Program-made: the position numbers and the translations under genes
Notes under the pieces: model-generated
Told to the model about the DNA's origin: nothing
The model's database searches: none
Seen by the model: only the letters and a program-made list of their open reading frames with translations
Part shown: positions 17,104-24,223 of the stretch, one piece after another
Numbering within the stretch: position 1 is the stretch's first letter
Layout: every line of letters begins with the position of its first letter
Origin: Oceanospirillum sp048270425
GTDB taxonomy: Bacteria > Pseudomonadota > Gammaproteobacteria > Pseudomonadales > Halomonadaceae
Length of the DNA stretch: 64,000 bases
Direction of reading: 5' to 3'
Assembly (NCBI GenBank): GCA_048270425.1
Contig: JBLWSY010000007.1
Span: 91,462 to 155,461 of the forward strand

Positions 17104-18267
17104 ATGCACATTATTGCCGATGAAAATATCCCCCTTGTTCAGGAGTTTTTCTCCGAACTGGGAACGATTGAAACCCTGCCGGGGCGCTCCATGACCCGGG
17201 AGCAGATTCAAAAGGCCGATGTGCTGCTTGTGCGTTCGATCACCAATGTTAATCAGGAACTGCTGGAAGGCACCAAGGTACGTTTTGTGGCGACCGCCAC
17301 CATCGGTTGTGATCATATTGATCAGGAATATCTGGCGGCCAATAATATTGGTTTTGCCAATGCCCCCGGCTGTAATGCGAATTCGGTTGTGGAATATGTG
17401 CTGAGCGTACTTTCTCTGTTGTCCGATCAGGAAGACTTTATCCTGAAGGAAAAAACCATCGGTATTATCGGCGCGGGTAATGTCGGTGGACGTCTGAAAG
17501 AGCGACTGCAGGAAATCGGCATCAACGTATTGGTAAATGACCCGCCACGAGCTGAAGCGGAAGGTGAAGAAGGCTTTGTCGAGCTGGATGATCTGCTGGA
17601 ACAGGCGGACATTATCAGCATGCATACCCCGCTGATTAAACAGGGACCTCATCCGACCCTGCACCTGCTGAATGAAGCCCGCATTAACAAGCTGAAACCG
17701 GATACTGTGTTGATCAACAGTGGCCGTGGCGCTGCGATTGATACTCAGGCACTGAAAGCCCGCCTGCAGGAGCAGTGTGATCTGTACACGGTTCTGGATG
17801 TCTGGGAATCAGAACCGAATATTGACCATGAACTGCTGGAGCTTGTGGATGTGGGAACACCTCACATCGCTGGTTACAGTCTTGATGGTAAACTTGGCGG
17901 CACCGAGATGGTGTATCTGTCGGTTTGTCAGTACTTCGGTCTGCCGGCCCGTAAAAAGCTGGGGCAGCTGATTCCTGAGCCACCACTGCGCAAGCTCTCC
18001 TTCTCCAGTCAGGCCCATCGCTGGCAATCGACGCTGACGGCGATTCGCGCCTGCTATGATGTTCGCAACGATGATATGGCGATGCGTCGCGCCTTTGCCA
18101 AAGCCCACAAGAAAGGAATTACCTTGGGTAAAGCTTTTGATGAATTGCGCCGAACGTATCCGGTACGTCGTGAGTTTCATACCCTGAAGGTACAGCTCAA
18201 AACCAGCCAGAAGAAGCTGGGTGATCAGTTAGAGAAATTTGGTTTTTCGGTACGCTTAGGAAAGTAA
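17104..18267 (+). CDS. pdxB: Erythronate-4-phosphate dehydrogenase
   Basis: Second step of DXP-dependent pyridoxal phosphate synthesis, oxidising 4-phosphoerythronate. 387 residues, as in E. coli. Starts MHIIADENIPLVQEFFSELG; the NAD-binding Rossmann motif GIIGAGNVGGRL begins near 119, the catalytic Arg region INSGRGAAID near 205, the Glu in WESEPNIDHE and the catalytic His in TPHIAGYSLDG near 253. A C-terminal PdxB dimerisation domain follows. GAGGAAAGCTG precedes the ATG. A strong terminator follows. Confidence 0.97.
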   Translation: MHIIADENIPLVQEFFSELGTIETLPGRSMTREQIQKADVLLVRSITNVNQELLEGTKVRFVATATIGCDHIDQEYLAANNIGFANAPGCNANSVVEYVLSVLSLLSDQEDFILKEKTIGIIGAGNVGGRLKERLQEIGINVLVNDPPRAEAEGEEGFVELDDLLEQADIISMHTPLIKQGPHPTLHLLNEARINKLKPDTVLINSGRGAAIDTQALKARLQEQCDLYTVLDVWESEPNIDHELLELVDVGTPHIAGYSLDGKLGGTEMVYLSVCQYFGLPARKKLGQLIPEPPLRKLSFSSQAHRWQSTLTAIRACYDVRNDDMAMRRAFAKAHKKGITLGKAFDELRRTYPVRREFHTLKVQLKTSQKKLGDQLEKFGFSVRLGK

Positions 18268-18329
18268 TCTGACTAATTGATCAAAAAATTAATTATTGTT
18301 CTAACTTTTTGTTTTCCAAGATTAAACCA

Positions 18330-18357
18330 AAAACACCCGGCCAGAGCCGGGTGTTTT
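18330..18357 (+). terminator. Terminator after pdxB
   Basis: 12-bp stem AAAACACCCGGC / GCCGGGTGTTTT with a four-base loop, ending in a T run. It can act in both directions. Confidence 0.85.
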
Positions 18358-18360
18358 CGT

Positions 18361-18738
18361 TTGTAGTGTTTAAAGTTTAATCTGGCGGAATCCCTTCTGT
18401 TTCCTAAAGTACTTACTGTTTGATCTGGCTCGATTTTTGTTTTTTTGTTGGCTTTACGATCGATAAAATCCCATTTGTTAGAGTTTTTCAGCTGTTTTTC
18501 GTCGCTTGACGTATCGTGTCTGACTTCGCTAGTTTAAATAGACAGACGATAAATCTGTCTCAGAACTAACGGGAAGACGCGTTCAGAGCTTCCCCTGCAG
18601 GTTTATCTTGTTCAGTCTTCTGAGTGTTTTTGATCCATAGAGTTGTATGCTTATTTGTCCTATTAAGGTAAGTGTTGGATCTAAAGCGCTCAGGCCAATT
18701 CTGCTGCCCTCGCGGGCGGTGTCGGAAGATGGAGCGAC
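18361..18738 (+). promoter_or_regulatory. Upstream region of teaABCD with a perfect inverted repeat
   Basis: About 380 bases without a gene. At 18540-18560 lies a perfect 7-bp inverted repeat AGACAGA-N7-TCTGTCT, the size of a dimeric regulator site. A possible -35 TTGACG lies at 18506-18511, though no good -10 follows at 17-18 bases. The inverted repeat therefore sits near or just after the likely promoter, where a repressor would act. Promoter assignment is weak. Confidence 0.4.
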
Positions 18739-19767
18739 ATGATGTCAGTTACTAGTCAGTTAAAGAAAATTGCAGGTCTTTCCTGTGTCGCCGCAGCACT
18801 TGCAACGGCAGCCGGAACTGCGCAGGCGGATACGTGGCGTTATGCCCACGAAGAGTACAAAGGGGATGTACAGGATGTGTACGCCCATAAGTTTAAAGAG
18901 TACATCGAGGATAACTCAGAGCATACGCTGAAGATTTATCGTTTTGGCGAACTGGGCGAGTCTGACGATATTATGGAACAGACTCAGGCGGGTATCCTGC
19001 AGTTTGTAAACCAGTCCCCTGGCTTTACCGGTTCTCTGATTCCGGAAGCGCAAATCTTCTTTATCCCTTACCTGCTGCCAACTGATATGGAAACAGTGGT
19101 TAAGTTCTTCCGTGAGAGTAAAGCGATCAATGAAGACTTTACCAAGCTCTACGCGGATAAGGGTCTTGAACTGCTCAAAATGTACCCTGAAGGTGAAATG
19201 GTTGTGACGGCGGATGAGCCGGTAACCAACCCGCAGGACTTTAAGGGTAAGAAGATCCGTGTGATGACCAACCCTCTGCTTTCTGCAACCTATGAAGCCT
19301 TTGGTGCAACACCAACGCCTTTACCTTGGGGCGAAGTGTATGGTGCACTGCAGACCAATATGATTCAGGGTCAGGAAAACCCCATTTTCTGGATTGAATC
19401 CGGTGGTCTTTATGAAGTGTCGCCAAACCTGATCTTCACCGGTCACGGTTGGTTTACAACGGCTTCTATGGCTAACAAAGACTTCTTTGATGGTCTGTCC
19501 GGTAAAGATCAGAAGATGATTCGTGATGCTGCAGAATATGCCTTCAATGAAACCATCGAGCACATTGATGGTCTTGCTGAACGCTCTCTGGACAAGATTG
19601 TTAAGAGCAGCGACAAGGTAACTGTGACCCGTCTTAACGATCGCCAGATCAAGAAGTTTAAAGCCCGTTCTCCGAAGGTGGAAAAAACCTTTATCGAGAT
19701 GACTGGTAAAGATGGCAAGAAGCTTCTTAAGCAGTTCAAAGCTGATCTGAAAGCAGTTTCCAAGTAA
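18739..19767 (+). CDS. teaA: Ectoine/hydroxyectoine TRAP transporter, substrate-binding protein TeaA
   Basis: Periplasmic binding protein of a TRAP importer. 342 residues with a Sec signal peptide (GLSCVAAALATAAGTAQA, cut before DTWRYAHEE). The mature protein matches what I recall of Halomonas elongata TeaA almost block for block: WRYAHEEY near the start, RFGELGESDDIMEQTQ, ILQFVNQSPGFTGSLIP, LLKMYPEGEMVVTADEP, ATPTPLPWGEVYG and GQENPIFWIESGGLYEVSPN. TeaA binds ectoine with micromolar or better affinity and supports salt-dependent uptake. First of four genes ordered as in teaABCD. A stem-loop separates it from teaB. Confidence 0.93.
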   Translation: MMSVTSQLKKIAGLSCVAAALATAAGTAQADTWRYAHEEYKGDVQDVYAHKFKEYIEDNSEHTLKIYRFGELGESDDIMEQTQAGILQFVNQSPGFTGSLIPEAQIFFIPYLLPTDMETVVKFFRESKAINEDFTKLYADKGLELLKMYPEGEMVVTADEPVTNPQDFKGKKIRVMTNPLLSATYEAFGATPTPLPWGEVYGALQTNMIQGQENPIFWIESGGLYEVSPNLIFTGHGWFTTASMANKDFFDGLSGKDQKMIRDAAEYAFNETIEHIDGLAERSLDKIVKSSDKVTVTRLNDRQIKKFKARSPKVEKTFIEMTGKDGKKLLKQFKADLKAVSK

Positions 19768-19802
19768 GCACTTCTCTGTATCCGATCCAGTGATACTGAT
19801 GT

Positions 19803-19831
19803 CCGGGAGATCTGATCTCCGGATCTCCCGG
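19803..19831 (+). promoter_or_regulatory. Intercistronic stem-loop teaA/teaB
   Basis: Perfect 10-bp inverted repeat CCGGGAGATC / GATCTCCCGG with a 9-base loop and no T tract. Such hairpins between binding-protein and membrane-subunit genes often stabilise the upstream message or reduce read-through, giving more binding protein. That role is inferred. Confidence 0.55.
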
Positions 19832-19878
19832 GCCTATATTAACGGCAACACAGTTTGCCGCTGCATGGGCGAAATGCC

Positions 19879-20454
19879 ATGACGGATTCTGAAAATCTAA
19901 CATACCACTCCGAACTCCCTGGCCTGCTGGGCAAAATCGATAATCTGATCAGCAAGGTTGAAGCTTTTATGTTGGCAGCCGGTGTACTGCTGATGGCTCT
20001 CAATACCTGCGTTAATGTCGTAGCCCGTTTCGGTTTTGGTCAGGGTCTTTTTTTCGCCGGTGAAATTAACCGGATTCTGATCATTCTTATTACGTTTGCT
20101 GGTATTGGTTATGCAGCCCGACAGGGTCGTCATATCCGAATGTCAGCGATTTACGACTCCCTGCCGCCTAAGACCCGAAAGTGGGCCATGGTTCTGATCT
20201 CTCTGGTGACCTCTCTGATCATGTTCCTGCTGACCTGGCTTTCTTATGAATACGTTGCCGATGTGTTTAATCGTGGTCGTATTCTGCCTGCACTGGGTTT
20301 CCCGATCTGGTGGATCTACATTTGGGTGCCGATGGGATTTGCGATTACCGGCGTTCAGTACTTTTTAACCGTCATTAAGAATCTCACCAGTAAAGATATC
20401 TATCTGTCGACCGGTGTGCTGGATGGTTATTCCGATGATGAATCTGAAGTCTGA
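19879..20454 (+). CDS. teaB: Ectoine TRAP transporter small membrane subunit TeaB
   Basis: DctQ-type small permease subunit of about 191 residues from ATG at 19879 (MTDSENLTYHSELPG); the frame opens earlier at a TTG but the extension looks spurious. Four hydrophobic segments are visible, e.g. EAFMLAAGVLLMALNTCVNV and KWAMVLISLVTSLIMFLLTW, with RQGRHIRM between the second and third, as in the DctQ family. It pairs with TeaC in the inner membrane for Na+-coupled uptake. The start lacks a strong ribosome site. Confidence 0.88.
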   Translation: MTDSENLTYHSELPGLLGKIDNLISKVEAFMLAAGVLLMALNTCVNVVARFGFGQGLFFAGEINRILIILITFAGIGYAARQGRHIRMSAIYDSLPPKTRKWAMVLISLVTSLIMFLLTWLSYEYVADVFNRGRILPALGFPIWWIYIWVPMGFAITGVQYFLTVIKNLTSKDIYLSTGVLDGYSDDESEV

Positions 20455-20512
20455 TCTGTTTGCGTCTGATGGAATTTGGCTTCATATAAAAAAAATTGCA
20501 TAAGGATTGATC

Positions 20513-21799
20513 ATGGCTACCACCTTAATGCTGATAATGATCGTGCTGCTTCTGCTCGGTTTCCCAATGATGATCCCTCTGATCACCGCTGCATTGACCG
20601 GTTTCTACATGATGTTTGGCGGTTTCGGGCAGATGGATACTTTTGTGCAGCAGGTATTGGGCGGTATTCGCCCGGCTTCGCTGATTGCTGTTCCCATGTT
20701 TATTCTTGCTGCCGATATTATGACCCGAGGTCAGTCTGCTAACCGTCTGATCGATATGGTGATGACCTTTATTGGTCATATTCGGGGCGGACTTGCCATC
20801 AGTACAGCGACTTCATGTACGCTTTTTGGCGCGGTATCGGGATCGACTCAGGCAACGGTTGTTGCTGTTGGCTCGGCATTGCGGCCTAAGTTGTTGAAGG
20901 CTGGCTATTCTGATTCATTTTCTCTGGCGCTGATTATCAATGCCAGTGATATCGCATTTCTGATTCCACCCAGTATCGGCATGATTATCTATGGTGTGAT
21001 CTCTGAGACCTCGATTGCAGAACTCTTTATTGCCGGTATTGGGCCGGGATTGATGATTCTGTTCCTGTTTTCGATTTATTGTCTGATCTATGCCACGGTT
21101 CATAATGTGCCAACGGAAGAGAAGGCAAGCTGGTCTGAGCGTTTGAAAGCAACCCGGATGGCGGTTTGGCCGTTGATGTTTCCGGTCATCATTGTCGGTG
21201 GTATCTATGGTGGTGTTTTCAGCCCGACGGAAGCCGCTGCAGTCTGTGTGCTCTATGCGGTGATTCTGGAGTTTGGTGTTTTCCGCTCGTTGAGCAGTCG
21301 TGATATTTACACTATTGCTAAATCAACCGGCCTGATTACTGCAGTTGTCTTTATTCTGGTGGGCGTGGGGAATGGCTTCTCCTGGATTATTTCCTTTGCT
21401 CAAATTCCGCAAACTATTCTGGATGCTGTTGGCATTAACGAGATGGGGCCGATAGGGGTTCTGGTGGCGATCTCTGTTGCTTTCTTTATTGCCTGCATGT
21501 TTGTTGACCCTATTGTAGTAATTCTGGTTCTGACGCCGATTTTTGCTCCTGCTATTGAGGCAACAGGGCTTGATCCGGTTCATGTTGGTATCATTATTAC
21601 GCTGCAGGTCGCTATCGGTTCGGCCACCCCCCCCTTTGGTTGCGATATTTTTACCGCTATTGCGATTTTTAAGAAGCCTTATTGGGAAGTGGTACGAGGC
21701 ACAGGGCCGTTTATCGCCATTCTGCTTCTTTCTGCTGGTTTGTTGGTGGCCTTTCCTGACATCGCACTTTTCCTTCGGGATGTGGCTTTCAGTGACTGA
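20513..21799 (+). CDS. teaC: Ectoine TRAP transporter large membrane subunit TeaC
   Basis: DctM-type large permease of 428 residues with about 12 hydrophobic segments; this subunit carries the Na+-driven transport. Start is ATG 20513 with AAGGA 6 bases upstream; a TTG at 20507 is less likely. Family motifs: GFPMMIPLITAALTG, GSTQATVVAVG, FLIPPSIGMIIYGVISE and FSPTEAAAV. Follows teaB by 58 bases and precedes teaD by 21. Confidence 0.92.
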   Translation: MATTLMLIMIVLLLLGFPMMIPLITAALTGFYMMFGGFGQMDTFVQQVLGGIRPASLIAVPMFILAADIMTRGQSANRLIDMVMTFIGHIRGGLAISTATSCTLFGAVSGSTQATVVAVGSALRPKLLKAGYSDSFSLALIINASDIAFLIPPSIGMIIYGVISETSIAELFIAGIGPGLMILFLFSIYCLIYATVHNVPTEEKASWSERLKATRMAVWPLMFPVIIVGGIYGGVFSPTEAAAVCVLYAVILEFGVFRSLSSRDIYTIAKSTGLITAVVFILVGVGNGFSWIISFAQIPQTILDAVGINEMGPIGVLVAISVAFFIACMFVDPIVVILVLTPIFAPAIEATGLDPVHVGIIITLQVAIGSATPPFGCDIFTAIAIFKKPYWEVVRGTGPFIAILLLSAGLLVAFPDIALFLRDVAFSD

Positions 21800-21820
21800 A
21801 ACTTGGTGTAAGGAGCTCTC

Positions 21821-22273
21821 ATGTTTAAAAGAATTTTAGTGGCGGTGGATGGTTCGGTCACCGCTCTTGATGCGCTTGATAAGGCAATTGAGTTACAGGG
21901 ACTAACCAAGCAGCAGGAAACGGAAGCTGAGATTTATCTGCTGTGTGTCTACAAACATCACAGTTTGTTTGAGGCTTCTCTGTCTATGGTTCGTCCTGAA
22001 GATATGCAGATACCGGATCAGGCTTTGACAGAGTACGCCCGTGATGTGGTGGATCAGGCAAAGAAGCATGCGCTGAAACAAGGGGTAACCTGTCGGGGAT
22101 TTGTTAAAGGTGGCCGCCCATCCAAGACCATTGTTGCCTTTGCAAAAAGTAAAGAGGTTGATCTGATTGTGATGGGCTCAAAGGGAACACATACCGACGT
22201 TGATGGTATGTTTCTGGGCAGTGTGTCTCAGCGGGTTGCTGCCCACGCCAAGTGTCCGGTAATGATCGTATAA
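21821..22273 (+). CDS. teaD: UspA-type protein TeaD, partner of the ectoine transporter
   Basis: Universal-stress-fold protein of 150 residues with a good ribosome site AAGGAG. N-terminal FKRILVAVDGS and C-terminal IVMGSKG...LGSVSQRVAAHAKCPV form the ATP-binding site. In Halomonas, TeaD binds ATP and lowers TeaABC activity; the same gene order supports that role here. A terminator follows. Confidence 0.88.
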   Translation: MFKRILVAVDGSVTALDALDKAIELQGLTKQQETEAEIYLLCVYKHHSLFEASLSMVRPEDMQIPDQALTEYARDVVDQAKKHALKQGVTCRGFVKGGRPSKTIVAFAKSKEVDLIVMGSKGTHTDVDGMFLGSVSQRVAAHAKCPVMIV

Positions 22274-22330
22274 CGGAATCCTGAACTGCGCAGGTCGCTG
22301 TTGTTTTAAAGAACAATCGTTTCAGGGATT

Positions 22331-22369
22331 AAAAAGGCTGATCCGGCTTTAAGCCAGATCAGCCTTTTT
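22331..22369 (+). terminator. Terminator of teaABCD
   Basis: 13-bp perfect stem AAAAAGGCTGATC / GATCAGCCTTTTT with a 13-base loop that can pair internally (GGC/GCC). Confidence 0.85.
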
Positions 22370-22466
22370 CGGTGAAGTCGTTATTGTGGGGCTAAGTCGA
22401 TACTCTTGTGGTCAAGTCATTGCTGTTCTGGTTATCTCTGTTGCTGGAAGGCTGCCTGTTCAGTCC

Positions 22467-24221
22467 TTAGCTGTTGATCGCCTTCAGGTACTGAACCAGT
22501 GCTTTACCGGCTAATGGCGGAGAGTAGTAATAACCCTGAATTAACTCGCAGTTTAAGGTCCTGAGAATCTCCAGTTGGGCTTCATTTTCAACCCCTTCCG
22601 CTACGGTGATAAAGCCAAAGTTATTGCATAGCTGCATTACCGTTTCCACCAGCTTTTTATCTTTGGTGTTTTCGTGCATATCTTTGATGAAGGCCCGGTC
22701 AATCTTAAGCACAGAAACCGGCATATCTTTCAGATAAGCCATGGAGGAGTAGCCGGTGCCAAAGTCATCAATGGCAATTGAAAGACCCGCATCGGCAAGC
22801 TGTCGAAGCTGGTAGAGCGCTTCAGCCATATCATCCATTAATCCGGACTCTGTAACTTCAATCTCAAGAGATGATGCAGGGAGGTTATACTGATCAAGAA
22901 TTCTCAGGCAGGTTTCGGCAAAGTCCTGCTGGGTTAGCTGTTGACTTGCAACGTTAACCGCCAGAATAAAGTTTTCTGGTACCTGTTTTTGATCACGCCA
23001 TTGCTTTAATTGCCGGCAACTGGCATCCAGAACCCAGTGTCCGATATCAATAATCTGGCCCGTTTTTTCTGCAAGCGGAATAAATTCCACTGGTGAAATG
23101 CGGCCCAGAGTAGGGTGAGACCAGCGTAAAAGGGCTTCTGCCCCCAGACATTTTTCGCTACTCAGACTGATTTTAGGCTGGAAATAAAGCTCCAGTTCTT
23201 CACGCTCGGCGGCATGATTCATTGCTTCCTGCAGGCTCAATTTGTGTTTGAGTTGAGATTCCAGCTCTGGAGTGTAATCGCGCCAGCTGTTAGGCGTTTC
23301 CGGTACGGCCAGAGCGGCAAGACGGATCAGGTTTTCCGCTGTCCGGCCCTGGCCGGAAGCGCTGATTCCTGCGCGGGCGTCCAGGCGTAAGCGAAATTCC
23401 TGATAGTCGATCGGTTGTCGAATGGTATCGAGCAAAGGCAAAACGTGGTCAGCAAGCTGATCACAGGAAAGCTGTTCAGGCAGTTGGTTACGCCGGACCA
23501 ATACCCATTCTGTACTGCTCCACAACCCGATAATATCACCTTCCCGGTGATGTTTAAGGGCGCGATCTCTTAAGGCAAGTGCCAGATTTTCGGCAACCTC
23601 AAGACCGTGTAAACGCGCCATGGCATCAAGTCCGTCAACGGCGAAAAAATAGATCAACAGCTGCTGGTTCTGATCGATCTGTTCCTGTAGCTGACTCAGT
23701 AATCCTGTTCGATTTGGCAGGCCGGTTAAAGGATCTTCAACGGCCATTCGTTTCAGTTCACGGGTTCGTTCAGCAACAAGGGATTCCAGTTCGTCCGCAC
23801 GGAACATCTGTTGCTGCAGCTTGAGGTGTTCCTGCAGGATATTTTCTAAGCGCCGAAGTACTTCGCGGTTATCAAAGGGTTTGGTCAGAAAATCACGGGC
23901 TCCAAGTTCGAGGGCCTGATACCGGGTTGCCTGGTCGGTATTCGCGGTCAGGATAATGACGGCGGGCAGGTTGTCGCCCAGCTTTTCCCGGAGCTGTTCC
24001 AGCAGTTCCAGGCCGGAAATATGCGGCATGCGTATGTCGAGAAAGATCAGATCAGGGCACTGTCTGCTCACTCTGGGCATCAGCTGGCGCGGGTCGGTCA
24101 TGCATTCGACACAGGTGAAACCTTCATCTTCCAGCAGGCTGGCCAGAAGGTCGACGTTCACGGCGTTGTCATCAAGAATCAGAATGTCGGCTTCGGTATT
24201 TAATGAGCTTTGGCTATCCAT
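22467..24221 (-). CDS. Response regulator with degenerate GGDEF and intact EAL domain
   Basis: 584 residues: receiver domain about 10-130 with phosphoacceptor Asp62 (IFLDIRMP) and Lys in FLTKPFD; a GGDEF-fold domain about 165-325 in which the signature is replaced by SSTEW, so no diguanylate cyclase activity is expected; then EAL about 335-580 with GAEALLRW, NVASQQL, IEVTESG and DDFGTGYSS intact. Predicted c-di-GMP phosphodiesterase controlled by phosphorylation. It starts 2 bases after the stop of the hybrid kinase gene, so the kinase is the likely partner. Confidence 0.92.
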   Translation of the reverse strand: MDSQSSLNTEADILILDDNAVNVDLLASLLEDEGFTCVECMTDPRQLMPRVSRQCPDLIFLDIRMPHISGLELLEQLREKLGDNLPAVIILTANTDQATRYQALELGARDFLTKPFDNREVLRRLENILQEHLKLQQQMFRADELESLVAERTRELKRMAVEDPLTGLPNRTGLLSQLQEQIDQNQQLLIYFFAVDGLDAMARLHGLEVAENLALALRDRALKHHREGDIIGLWSSTEWVLVRRNQLPEQLSCDQLADHVLPLLDTIRQPIDYQEFRLRLDARAGISASGQGRTAENLIRLAALAVPETPNSWRDYTPELESQLKHKLSLQEAMNHAAEREELELYFQPKISLSSEKCLGAEALLRWSHPTLGRISPVEFIPLAEKTGQIIDIGHWVLDASCRQLKQWRDQKQVPENFILAVNVASQQLTQQDFAETCLRILDQYNLPASSLEIEVTESGLMDDMAEALYQLRQLADAGLSIAIDDFGTGYSSMAYLKDMPVSVLKIDRAFIKDMHENTKDKKLVETVMQLCNNFGFITVAEGVENEAQLEILRTLNCELIQGYYYSPPLAGKALVQYLKAINS

Positions 24222-24223
24222 AT

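Noticed and set aside
16875..17111. 78-codon frame on the minus strand before pdxB
   Set aside because: Overlaps the pdxB start, has no ribosome site at either start and no recognisable sequence.
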